The notes: generated by a model not told the origin, from the letters alone. A DNA stretch of 64,000 nucleotides from Aphis gossypii (GCF_020184175.1 NC_065530.1:41021260-41085259); one strand, 5' to 3'. Shown: positions 12,243 through 22,259, counted from the stretch's first letter. A program made the numbers and translations.

Positions 12243-12524
12243 TGAATGAAAGTTAAAACTTAATAACGAATAATGTCTTTATTACGTATAAACGAAATAC
12301 ATGTAACAAATAAAATAACCAGATGTCCTTGTAATTGTTGTTGAAAATTCGGACCCACATTTGATAATGTGCAATAACATCGTATTTGCATCATTACTGA
12401 ACTATAATTATTATTGGTCCGCTTACTCTCCCGACACGTGTCATTGTCATAATAACATATGCAACTCTCTCGATACGAGGCATGGTCATACTAACTTAGC
12501 CTTGATATCTCGTAGCCCATAACA
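12243..12524 (-). mobile_element. LTR-like block, family B, with polypurine tract
   Basis: Read on the minus strand, a purine-rich tract (12540-12525, ending GTGGGGAGG) runs directly into TGTTATGGGCTACGAGATATC at 12524, the classic polypurine tract to 3' LTR junction. The block holds AATAAA in the 3' half and can be ended at CATTCA (12243), about 282 bp, although the 3' boundary is inferred. A diverged 5' piece of the same block occurs at 16163-16235. It is unlike family A. The ORF at 12884-13540 lies just upstream on the same strand, so this is probably the 3' LTR of the element that carries that ORF. Confidence 0.55.
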
Positions 12525-12883
12525 CCTCCCCACAAAAAAAGGTTTATGTCTGCAAGACAGAAATCTTTATAATTTTTATTAAATGCACTCAGTTACACTT
12601 ACAATTTCAATTTTACATTTATCACTTAATAATAGTGTTAGTTATATCAAATTTAAATCAATTAACAAAAATATAAAGTATGTTAGTACAATTTATTAAT
12701 TTATGTATTATTTATATATATTTTTTTATAATATTTAAATCTCCTTCACCTTGATTATTACAATTAAAATAATAAAATTAATTCGTGAATAATTAATTAA
12801 TATTATACACGAAAGTTACATTCTACCCACATACCAAATTAAATAACTGAATAACTAAACTTAATCATAGGATATAACAGTAT

Positions 12884-13540
12884 TTATACTCTAAAATGTT
12901 TTATTAAATTTTCGTACTGTTGCTTCTGTAACACATAATTGAATATACACTTTGTATATTCCACATCCAATCTTGGGTCATGTGCATACGTAGTCTTATG
13001 TTTCTTATTACATATTCTGTCATGCGTTTCTACTAAGTTCAACAATCTTCCTGTTTTATCGAATTTTCCTATATCTATTTCGAAGATATTCTCCCTATTG
13101 CATAATTTTTCAAACTGAATAAAAAAATTCTTATTAAAATACTTGTCATAACATGTAATGTTTAACATTGGATAATCTAAATTTAACCTTTGTAGAATTG
13201 TTTTATCCGAATGCCCATTCCATACTACTATTATAATATTTTCCTTATTCCCTTGTTTGATATAATGATCAATATACTCTCTCGTTAAATTATTTCGTGT
13301 TGAATTTAAACTTTGTTTTAACTGATCTAAACACGCATCTCGTAACTCTGTTTTGCACACAAATATTCTCTTTATCTCTTTAACTGCTACTTGCAACTCT
13401 TTTCAATCAAGGGTCTAGCTTTTTCGTCAATTGGTAGCAATAAAGGTCTACCTTCTAACTTACTAACCTCAAATTTTTCAAGCTATTTGATATAGCATCA
13501 GAGATAACTACTATACTCGTTCTTTTTACCATTGTCTTGG
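12884..13540 (-). pseudogene. LTR-linked ORF with DEDDh-exonuclease-like motifs (copy 1), frameshifted
   Basis: The open part (12884-13396) codes for about 170 residues on the minus strand. An ATG at about 13540 begins the same protein, but a one-base deletion near 13480 (visible against the duplicate at about 14070) breaks the frame, and a stop follows near 13388. Motifs seen: VVWNGHSDKTIL around residue 57, like motif II of DEDDh 3'-5' exonucleases, and AHDPRLDVEYTK near residue 138, with the H-x4-D spacing of motif III. No clear motif I (DxE) is in this frame. Enzymes of this fold remove nucleotides from 3' ends. No such gene is standard in LTR retrotransposons that I know of, so the assignment is tentative. 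It lies between LTR-like sequence (5') and a polypurine tract plus family B LTR (3'). Confidence 0.5.
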
Positions 13541-13822
13541 TGAAGATGGTTCAGCACGATTTAACGACGAAGTCCACTTTGTCGTATGTCTTCTTCAGAG
13601 AGTGTAGGAAGTTTGAATTTAAAGTTATTTATTCACTGAGACAATGTATATAATTAAAAGCTAGCCCAACGTGTTGTTAAGTATAGAACAACGCCATCGG
13701 TCTATGCGTGAGTGAGGCTTAACTATGTCTAATTCTTAATACTACCACAACCCTTTTTATATTAAACTATTTGGGCGTAGTCCCAAAAAAATACGTACGT
13801 GTCATGGAAAACAGGAAATTCG
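13337..13822 (-). repeat. First copy of a 486-bp direct duplication (LTR-like plus ORF start)
   Basis: This segment recurs at 13930-14416 with only a few differences and one single-base indel. On the minus strand it holds family A LTR-related sequence (GTCTCAGTGAATAAAT, GACAAAGTGGACTTCG, AAATCGTGCTGA), then the ATG and first ~50 codons of the DEDDh-like ORF. The high identity suggests a recent local duplication. Confidence 0.8.
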
Positions 13823-13929
13823 ACTATAAGTTTCTATTTCATGTTTACTATGACCAATTATTTAAATACATAATTTTAATCTTAAAAATCTATATAAACG
13901 ATTATTAAAACCATGTTCGTAATCCAATT

Positions 13930-14416
13930 ATCTCGTAACTATGTTTTACACACAAATATTCTCTTTATCTCTTTAACTGCTACTTGCAACTATTTTCAAT
14001 CACGGGTCTAGCTTTTTCGTCAATTGGTAGCAATAAAGGTCTACCTTCTAACTTACTAACCTCAAATTTTTCCAAGCTATTTGATATAGCATCAGAGATA
14101 ACTACTATACTCGTTCTTTTTACCATTGTCTTGGTGAAGATGGTTCAGCACGATTTAACGACGAAGTCCACTTTGTCGTATGTCTTCTTCAGAGAGTGTA
14201 GGAAGTTTGAATTTAAAGTTATTTATTCACTGAGACAATGTATATAATTAAAAGCTAGCCCAACGTGTTGTTAAGTATAGAACAACGCCATCGGTCTATG
14301 CGTGAGTGAGGCTTAACTATGTCTAATTCTTAATACTACCACAACCCTCTTTATATTAAACTATTTGGGCGTAGTCCCAAAAATATACGTACGTGTCATG
14401 GAAAACAGGAAATTCG
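13930..14416 (-). repeat. Second copy of the 486-bp direct duplication
   Basis: Nearly identical to 13337-13822, offset 593-594 bases. This copy keeps the base missing at about 13480, so its ORF start stays open longer (from the ATG near 14128 to a TAG near 13977), but it lacks the downstream part of the ORF. The 107-bp gap between the copies is unrelated AT-rich DNA. Confidence 0.8.
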
Positions 14417-14538
14417 TAGAATTGTAAACTGGTTCACTTATCCCATATTTCTACATGCTTAAACAAAAAGCCAATAAATTATTGTACTATGTGTTTAACT
14501 ATCATAAATAGTAAAACGATTATGTGCTAGTAAAGTGA

Positions 14539-16076
14539 CTATGTCGGTTTACTACACGATGTTGTTGCAACATTATCCTATAATTAAAATAGACGATAAG
14601 GTGATGTTGGTTTACAAAATTAATTTTTCATAAAATATTTAATGATTGTTTTTAAAAAATGTCTTTTGATTAAATTAATTATATCTATTATTGTAATAAA
14701 AAAAAATGTGTTTTTGCTTACTTCGGATACTACAACCGACTCCTCGTTATCGCTTCTAAAAGAGTAGCAGGACATTTTTTTTTTTATTTAAAAAAAATTA
14801 ATTAATTGTATAACATTTATTATGTGCTATAGTCCAATAATCTAAGGCCGTATTCTCTACAGGCGTCTTGACCGTTAATGAGTCTTCATGCTTTTTTATA
14901 TTTAAGGTGTTCTCTGCATCGGTTGGTATAGTTGGATCTGTTATTAAATCTAATATTTTATCTGTATAACAGATAGAGGTGCTCTATAAAATAATAATTA
15001 AATTATATTTATATTTTTTCGTATAACTCACCTTTTTCGTCTTTTTTGATACCGGTTTCTTCTCCGGTTTCACACCTAACCTTTTCGCTGAACTTTTTTT
15101 TTGTGATGATGTTGTTGCAATATTATCCTCTAATTAAAATAGACGATAAGCTGATGTCGGTTTACAAAATTAATTTTTCATAAAATATTTAATGATTGTT
15201 TTTAAAAAATGTCTTTTGATTAAATTAATTATATCTATTATTGTAATAAAAAAAAATGTGTTTTTGCTTACTTCGGATACTACAACCGACTCCTCGTTAT
15301 CGCTTCTAAAAGAGTAGCAGGACATTTTTTTTTTTATTTAAAAAAATTAATTAATTTTATAACATTTATATGTGCTATAGTCCAGTAATCTAAGGCCGTA
15401 TTCTCTACAGGCGTCTTGACCGTTAATGAGTCTTCATCCTTTTTTATATTTAAGGTGTTCTCTGCATCGGTTGGTATAGTTGGATCTGTTATTAAATCCA
15501 ATATTTTATCTGTATAACAGATAGAGGTGCTCTATAAAATAATAAATAAATTATATTTATATTTTTTGGTATAACTCACCTTTTTCGTCTTTTTTGATAC
15601 CGGTTTCTTCTCCGGTTTCACACCTAACCTTTTCGCTGAACTTTTTTTTTGTGATGATGTTGTTGCAATATTATCCTATAATTAAAATAGACGATAAGCT
15701 GATGTCGGTTTACAAAATTAATTTTTCATAAAATATTTAATGATTGTTTTTAAAAAATGTCTTTTGATTAAATTAATTATATCTATTATTGTAATAAAAA
15801 AAAATGTTTTTTTGCTTACTTCGGATACTACAACCGACTCCTCGTTATCGCTTCTAAAAGAGTAGCAGGACATTTTTTATTTAAAAAAATTTAATTAATT
15901 TTATAACATTTATAATGTGCTATAGTCCAGTAATCTAAGGCCGTATTCTCTACAGGCGTCTTGACCGTTAATGAGTCTTCATCCTTTTTTATATTTAAGG
16001 TGTTCTCTGCATCGGTTGGTATAGTTGGATCTGTTATTAAATCTAATATTTTATCTGTATAACAAATAGAGGTGCT
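14539..16076 (-). CDS. Candidate multi-exon gene or gene array with a repeated exon cassette, unknown family
   Basis: On the minus strand each repeat unit contains exon-like blocks with good splice signals. Block A is at 15820-15853, 15272-15305 and 14722-14755 (34 nt): acceptor after CTGCTACTCTTTTAG, donor GTAAGC. It can also be read from an ATG 20 bases upstream (MSCYSFRSDNEESVVVSE). Block B is at 15580-15675 and 15032-15127 (96 nt): acceptor AG, donor GTGAGT; it is lysine-rich (KPEKKPVSKKTKK), like a nuclear localisation tail. Block C is at 15891-16076, 15334-15531 and 14798-14983: acceptor TTTTATAG, open to a stop (STSICYTDKILDLITD at its start). A, B and C join in phase 0. The last B block (14577-14539) diverges and ends in a stop after SCSKPT. 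C contains a stop, so either each unit is a small A-B-C gene or C is a terminal exon. I do not recognise the protein. Confidence 0.4.
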
Positions 16077-16097
16077 CTATAAAATAATAATTAAATT
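14558..16097 (-). repeat. Tandem array of three ~549-bp units
   Basis: Units start at 14558, 15108 and 15656 (spacing 550 and 548) with the shared start GATGTTGTTGCAA. Identity between units is very high, with differences mostly in homopolymer lengths. The third unit is truncated: it ends at about 16097 and lacks the ~110 bases that contain exon-like block B. The minus strand of each unit holds exon-like blocks in the order C, A, B (see the candidate gene entry). The high identity means recent expansion or ongoing homogenisation. Confidence 0.92.
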
Positions 16098-16162
16098 TTA
16101 TTTTTATTTATTTTTATCTATTTTTTATACTTAATATATTCAGTGACTTAAATGATACTTAC

Positions 16163-16235
16163 GTTTCTGCATCTCCCTCGACACGAGCCATGGTCATACT
16201 AATTTAGCTTTGATATCTCGTAGATATTACTAACA
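16163..16235 (-). mobile_element. Fragment of family B LTR, possibly containing a short exon
   Basis: On the minus strand CTACGAGATATCAAAGCTAA and TAGTATGACCATGGCTCG match the 5' part of the LTR at 12243-12524. Inside, 16198-16163 could be a 36-nt phase-0 exon (acceptor AAATTAG, donor GTAAGT at 16162) lying upstream of the exon cassette array. Since the sequence is LTR-derived, the exon reading may be coincidence. Confidence 0.5.
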
Positions 16236-16431
16236 TATTACTAAATAATATGATGATTGTCCAAAACTACAATAAAAGAATATAATAGAAACATGTCCAA
16301 TCAGCTCAAGGTTGTATAGTTGTTAATTTGGTTGCCTACACTAAACTCCGTTATTTGGTTAATTATTTTTAAATAATATGTTAGTGCACTAGCCTCAGTG
16401 CAACAATTATTTGGAATTTGAAATAAAATGA

Positions 16432-16695
16432 TTAATTAATCATCGAATATATGTCTAATAAATTTATTTTTACCTTTGAAAATTTTGCTTGGAATATTTT
16501 ATACATGAAAATGTCTCCAATAGCTCTATGTCTTACGACACCATTACTATAGGTATAGATAAAATTAGGTTGCGCGTCGACCTCTGAAAAGTTTGAATTG
16601 ATAATTGCATGCTTTTCCGGTAATTCAAAATCCACGAAACTAATTTCTAAAATAGGAGCTCCATGCTGACAAACGCGTATGAGTGGCTTAGACTT
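16432..16695 (-). pseudogene. Unidentified coding fragment with a DxE-type motif
   Basis: A minus-strand frame is open from about 16695 to a TAA at 16434-16432, with no in-frame ATG near its start (a GTG lies at 16635). It encodes the segment APILEISFVDFELPEK followed by about 50 residues ending IFQAKFSK. A GGTAAAAA at 16474-16467 could be a splice donor in phase 0. SFVDFE resembles motif I (hydrophobic-D-x-E) of DEDDh exonucleases, the motif missing from the ORF copies at 11.5-13.5 kb on the same strand, but this is a short match and may be chance. It lies just upstream of the exon cassette array. Exon, remnant or unrelated gene piece cannot be decided. Confidence 0.3.
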
Positions 16696-16842
16696 TCAGA
16701 TTTGACAGTGTATTTTTCAGATAATATAATTGTATTTATAATTACCTTATCTTTAGTATATAAAAATGAATAAACATTGTATCATTTAATTCCAAAACCA
16801 GTATGTATACTAACAAATTATGTTTATATAAAAGCTAGTTAT

Positions 16843-17299
16843 AACTTTTTAGCAATAATCAAGACAAAAGAATTGTATTCGACATAATATTATCAGTTTC
16901 AGTATTCAGCATGTAAAACAGCTCATGATATCCTTTTATGTCCCGAAATTAATCAATTACATCCTATAAATACAAGACCAATATGTGAAGTACAACTACT
17001 GCAAGATCCACTCAACGCACCACAAAGTAGCGAAGTAAGAGAAATACAAATGAACATATTCGTTACATGTAATTTGGGCAAGGAATCAAGTACTATAGAA
17101 GGGGTAGGAATAATATACCTTAATGAAACTTGTAAAGATTACGCTACACAAGATATGTTTATACCAGGAAAAAACCAGTCAAGAAGCGTATCCAGATTTT
17201 ATATTTAATTCAATATGTCAAACTAATACAAATATGACCAGTTTAGCAACAATGGAAACCAAAAACATTTTGAATAACAAAATGGACGACTTAAATTAA
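16843..17299 (+). pseudogene. Decayed envelope-like gene of an errantivirus-type retroelement
   Basis: The plus-strand frame from 16843 has an early stop at 16885-16887, is open again to a stop at 17206-17208, and continues in another frame to 17297-17299, so it is broken by a nonsense change and a frameshift. The pattern of spaced cysteines (HDILLCPE, RPICEVQLL, FVTCNLG, NETC) after an LAIIKTKELY segment resembles the F/Env fusion-protein family shared by baculoviruses and insect errantiviruses. A single N-glycosylation site (NET) is visible. It lies ~360 bp before a polypurine tract and a family A LTR in the same orientation, the expected place for env. It is not functional. Gag, protease and polymerase are not found. 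Confidence 0.6.
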
Positions 17300-17654
17300 G
17301 TCTCAAACATACATATGGTTATTTACAATTTCTTAATAATAATATACGTACTTTTGAGGATATTGAGGATAAAATAATTAATATATGAATGTATATTAAT
17401 ATTAATAACATCAACCAGAGATTGTGGGTTTTTAATTTTATGATAAAATCTGTAATAAAAATAGTGCAACTTGACCATAGGTCAAGGAGAAGCATGGAAA
17501 TCATTTTCCGAAACGAACACGCTACAATAACATCAATTTCATCATCATAGTCAATACTGGAACCATATATGGAAGAACCATAAGAACAAGCAGTATCACT
17601 GTGTCCAAAAATGAAGACTTCATATTAAACTGCAAAAATTGGAGAATTTTTCTT

Positions 17655-17666
17655 AGAGGGGAGAAA
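17655..17666 (+). other. Polypurine tract
   Basis: AGAGGGGAGAAA directly precedes the TG of the family A LTR at 17667; this is the usual primer site for plus-strand DNA synthesis in LTR retroelements. Confidence 0.75.
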
Positions 17667-18164
17667 TGTAGAGTAATCCAATGTTTTCCTATTATTTTAT
17701 CTTGAGCTGTTGAGAAACTGTATTACTAGTTGTATAAGTTATTTTATTATGTCATCGTTTTAGTCAATTTACACATTTTAGATATTTTAGCAATTTTTTT
17801 TATTTATGTTTCTTTTTGCGAAGCTGTTACATGATAAAAAAACAAATAGTTGTCTTTTCTTGTTTACCATCGCACACACATCCGGGAACTACGACATATT
17901 TTTCTGTATAAGAAGGGTCGTAGTTGCTATTTAGAAATTAGATATAATTTAACAACAATTATACATAGACCGGTGCAGTTGTTCTATATTAACGACTTAT
18001 CGGGATATTTTTAACTTGTCTCAGTAAATAAACTTTATTATATAACTTTATTAAGTATTGTTTATTTATTACAAACCTCTCATCGCCGAAGCGGACCTAC
18101 AACAAAGTGGGACATCATCATTAAATCGTGCTGAGTCAATCTCTATTGAGACCGGCTCACTACA
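17667..18164 (+). mobile_element. 3' LTR, family A
   Basis: This 498-bp LTR starts TGTAGAGTAATCC and ends CGGCTCACTACA. It shares CTTGAGCTGTT, the GACCGGTGCAGTTGTTCTA block, GTCTCAGTAAATAAAC with AATAAA at 18027-18032, and GCCGAAGCGGACCTAC with the copies at 8617, 10090 and 10640. The adjacent polypurine tract and the env-like remnant upstream identify it as a 3' LTR. Its 5' partner is not identifiable. Confidence 0.78.
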
Positions 18165-18725
18165 ATATACCTTTTATGATTAGATTTTCTATATGTTAAA
18201 TACGTTTTATTGTTTGAGAGTGTCAATGTTTAAATAAATAAATAAATAATCAAGACTAAAATGATTATCGATGTCATCAATATTTTTAAAAACGAAAATT
18301 AAAATTTAAGTTGGAATTTTTGGATTAAATATAGGTACATGCTCGTAGGCATTTTAATTTAACGTGTTAGTAGTTTATTAATATATTTGGAATATTATAT
18401 TGCATTAAAAATTAATGTATCAATACTAATTAAATGAAAATATAAAAATCATTGATTATAAAATCATATTTATATTTATTATTTGATTCGATTTTATCAC
18501 AAATTTAGCTCGAGATGAAGCTTTTTTATCAACGTATTTTCAGCGATATCGAATATCATGATTATTTTTTATACATTTTTTTTAAAAATTTTTAACTTAT
18601 ATATCAATTATTTAATGCACAGCAGAAAATGAACTTTCCTGAAAAATATATAAAACGCAATTGCGTTTGCAAAAATGTTTAAAAATAGATAAAAATCTAT
18701 GAAATAAATTTTTGCAGGTAAAAGT
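18165..18725. other. AT-rich spacer between two LTRs
   Basis: No ORF or repeat signature is supported. Confidence 0.5.
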
Positions 18726-19317
18726 ATTTTGTTACGGACCTATACTGTCCGTATTGATTATTTTATATGCATAAGATCATACAATGTCAAATTTCCTAAC
18801 TTATAAAATTAATACTACAGGCACACGAGTACAGGACACGAGAGAGTAGAATATTATATTAATATAATAATTTGACAATTAAAGTAAAATCACACGTCTC
18901 TTTATAAAAGTCGAAACTCGGTGTCTTAACGATTCGATAAGAATCATGGGTAAGAATACACAAGCAGTCGTTCCGGGACCCCTCGTATGACGAAGTCACC
19001 GCCCACTCTTGTAAGAAATCATATATAAGAGGGATCGAGACAAGAGCTCGACAGACGGTTACTGTATAACCAACGAATAGGGATATCTATGACACTCAGA
19101 GGCCGGTCGTAACACCACTCAAGTCATTTTGATATCAGTTTCTGAGGCAGATCGTAACACCACTCACCATCTTATTTTATATATTTTACATTAAGCTTAT
19201 AATATTTGTATTCGTGCAAGAACTATTTTAATAAACAATTAACTTATACTTGAACAACACGACGTATTCATTTTGTACGTTGATGCATGAATCGACCTAG
19301 TCGGGACGCAACAATTT
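18726..19317 (+). mobile_element. Solo LTR, family C, with ATTT target duplication
   Basis: The LTR is 18730-19313 (584 bp), from TGTTACGGACCTATAC to GTCGGGACGCAACA, with short inverted ends TGTT...AACA. ATTT flanks it on both sides (18726-18729 and 19314-19317). It has a TATA-like TTTATAAAAG at 18901, an AATAAA at 19230-19235 and a GC-rich mid part with an internal near-repeat GTCGTAACACCACTCA / ATCGTAACACCACTCA. All of this is the anatomy of a Gypsy-like LTR. It is unrelated to families A and B. Confidence 0.85.
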
Positions 19318-19902
19318 TAAAATGTATATTTTGTACTTAAATATAGCTTTTTAAATTTTGATCAACATTTTTAGAAAATGTTTTATGTACATAAATTAAA
19401 TTTTACAATGAATATAATTTAATATAATTTTAAGCTAAGAAATTAAAATACTTTGACTCATGTAATAATATTACACTATTACTATATTATATTACTTATT
19501 CAATTAAATTTCTTTAAAATAAGAAAATATATAACATATAGAAAACCGATGGTAGGCATCAATTTTATTCTCATCGACTTGGTAAATTTTGTGCATATAA
19601 ATAAATTATTGAAATTTGTAAACAACACTTAGCAAATAGCAAGCTGCAAAAGTAAAGTACATCAAAAATAAAATATGTGCATTAATGATTCAATTTCATT
19701 GTTTAGACTTTATCATTAAGTCTTGGAGTGCATAATAATAATGTAACAAAGCTACAAACGATTTTTGTTTTTTTTTTTTTTTGTAATTTAGGTTGACAAG
19801 TCGATAATATGTTAAACAAAAAATGTATATCATAATATATTAAAACTGTATAATTTAATAAAATGTAACAATAAAAAAAAATTTAAAACACAGTCGTTTT
19901 TG
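19318..19902. other. AT-rich stretch, nothing recognised
   Basis: Contains a T-rich tract near 19768-19783 and no coding signal. Confidence 0.5.
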
Positions 19903-20191
19903 AAAATAATACGTTTTTCATCAATACATTTTCAGTCTTATACCATGTACCTACTGGTAAATAGTACATTTTGTGTTGTGGGTGGAAATAGTACGTTTTG
20001 AAAAAATTGATGTAATTCGCACGTTTAGACAACATTTTTTTACTATTTATTACAAAATCTATAGCAAATAATACGTTTTGCATCAAACAGTAAATAGTTC
20101 ATTTTGATAAAATTTATATTGTGCAAATAGTTCGTTTTGCTTCAATTCACTATTTTAAAAACGATTATTGAATGGGAAATAGTACGTTTTT
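19903..20191 (+). repeat. Seven interspersed copies of an AAATAGTACGTTTTG motif
   Basis: Close variants begin at about 19903, 19958, 19985, 20065, 20091, 20124 and 20176, spaced 26-80 bp apart. Some are followed by CATCAA or CTTCAA. The variation affects mainly the fourth to ninth bases (AATA/TAGTAC/TAGTTC). Between copies the sequence is only weakly similar, so this is either a decayed tandem repeat of about 26-27 bp or an array of binding-site-like words. Confidence 0.8.
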
Positions 20192-21899
20192 ACTTAATCT
20201 GATGATGCCAATCGATCCACCGCTATTTCTAACATATGATTCAATATTGTATAACTCCATTTTGACAAAAATGCAAACAGTATGATAGGTGCACAATGCA
20301 GTGGAATGATTGGATTAATAAAGGTAGGTGCATATTAATATATTATTATCGATGATAAAAATATTGTCATTCGTCAGTTTGATTCTTAGAACTATGCATC
20401 GTTACTAAATAATGAATAACATTAATACAAAGTTTATCAAATATACCTTAAAACCTAAATTCAAAATATTATTATTATTATATGTAATTAAACTTAATGA
20501 ATAAAATTGGTTATTATAATATTATAAGTTACAACGACAAAAATTAAGCAAAATCAATAAACAAAAAACGAAAAATTATATATATAATTATAACTATAAA
20601 TATAATTTAGTATTAATAACTCAAACACATATTAATAAGTCAAGTAAAAATATAATTACAAAAAACGTTATATCATATATCTACCTATTAAAAATAACGT
20701 TTGTGTTTTATTTACACTGTACACTTATCATAACTTCTGTATCAATTTAAATATTTCAAATTTGTATACATGAGTCTGAGAAGGGTTAAACATTAGAAAA
20801 AAAGTTTACCTCAAGTGTTTCAAATTTTAAAAAATTTGTGAACAATATTCACAATAGGCTAATCTGTGTTGGCTATTAATTTTTGATTAATTTAAACCAT
20901 AAATTTACCAAAAAGTGGCTTAGATGGAAATCCTGAAACAAACTCTTACTTTTAAAAATTTTCAACTAAAACATAATTTTTATTAAAAGTATCATTATTT
21001 TACATGTTTTTCAAATGCCAGTATTCTGAATTTTATCTTAATAACTACAATTTAAATCTTAATAACCATTTATTTTTATTGTTATTTTTTTTTCAATTTT
21101 GTTTTCCCCATTTTTAGCTGTATAATTGGATAAAATGAAAAATAATAAAAAAATAACAGAAAATTAATAAATTATTTATTCTTTATTTAATATATTATTG
21201 TAGTTAGGTTTACGTTTATGTTCAATTCTTCAATATTTGATTATTTAGTATTTTAGTAAGCCTTAATTGTTTATAAAATAATTTTTATACTTAGTCAATT
21301 GTATACATAGTGTATGTATAAATTTTATACATTATATAATATATTAATCTATCAATAATTTCAGGTAAACATACTAATATACTATATTACTTTAGCGTGA
21401 GTAGAAAACAAATTTAGAGGGAGTTATTATATTCATATTATACCCTCATGATATCTATAATATAGATGAGATAATAACTTTGTCTATCTGATACGTTTTT
21501 ACGGCTAAACCATTGCATGGATTTTGATCAAATCATTTTTTTAAAAAATCAACACTTCAAATACTTAAAGACGAGAGGACTTAAAAAAAAACGTATGCAC
21601 ACATTTAGAAAATAATCACCTAAATTAAAATCAATGATAACTTCCCACTAATTTTCTAGGAAATAGGTCATTTCTGAACGAACCCGAGTAACAATAACAA
21701 TATATAATATGATAAAAATACCGACTTCTTAATTTTACAACCGAGACCGTATCTAAAACGGCTCTCGTCTTCAATTTGTCAACATTTCAACATTTTTTGC
21801 TAAATTCTCGTTATTACATATTAGTTATTAATAAGTTATTATGTATGTTATGTATAATAAATACAGGTATATATTATATAAAAACATAAGTTATTTATA
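20192..21899. other. AT-rich stretch with a possible MITE segment
   Basis: Mostly featureless. Around 21480-21545 the phrase ACGGCTAAACCATTGCATGG with ATTTTGATCAAAT resembles a segment found repeatedly in arthropod MITE-like elements, but no terminal inverted repeats could be marked. Confidence 0.35.
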
Positions 21900-21919
21900 C
21901 ATATATATATATATATATA
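21900..21919 (+). repeat. (AT)n microsatellite
   Basis: About ten AT units. Confidence 0.9.
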
Positions 21920-21956
21920 GACTCTAACCGTCAATAATACACAATTTAAGTCAATT

Positions 21957-22160
21957 GAACCGTCAAGACGCGGTTCAGTCTATTGCACGGACCTAACACC
22001 AAAATATTATTTCACTCGGTTAATAATTTAATTTGTGAACGGTCCAGGCACGGTTTAGTCGATCGAACGGACCAGACACCAAACAAAGTTTAAAAACAGT
22101 TCAAAATAAAATTAGCACTCTCCATGTACCTATCGGTCTATTTAACCGACCTCACACCCT
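21957..22160 (+). repeat. ~79-80 bp tandem repeat, about 2.5 units
   Basis: Unit 1 (from GAACCGTCAAGACGCGG at 21957) and unit 2 (from GAACGGTCCAGGCACGG at 22037) are 80 bp apart and share TTAGTC/TCAGTC and CGGACC-ACACCAAA. A third, shorter match (CGGTCTATTTAACCGACC...CACACC) is at 22134-22157, about 158 bp after the matching words of unit 1. Each unit holds small inverted GGTCC/GGACC words. Confidence 0.7.
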
Positions 22161-22207
22161 GAAATTGTTACTCGGGAAGTGATGAATGTATTAATATTTT
22201 ACAAAGA

Positions 22208-22224
22208 TGTGTGTGTGTGTGTGT
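22208..22224 (+). repeat. (TG)n microsatellite
   Basis: Eight TG units followed by a T tract. Confidence 0.9.
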
Positions 22225-22259
22225 TTTTTTTTTGTGTAAAGCATAACTACTAACTTGTT

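Noticed and set aside
12427..12490. Exon-like block paralogous to 16163-16198
   Set aside because: It lies inside the family B LTR just after the polypurine tract, so the apparent splice sites are more simply explained as LTR sequence.
13984..14247. Plus-strand 87-codon ORF
   Set aside because: It is antisense to the duplicated LTR/ORF start, which has the better coding reading.
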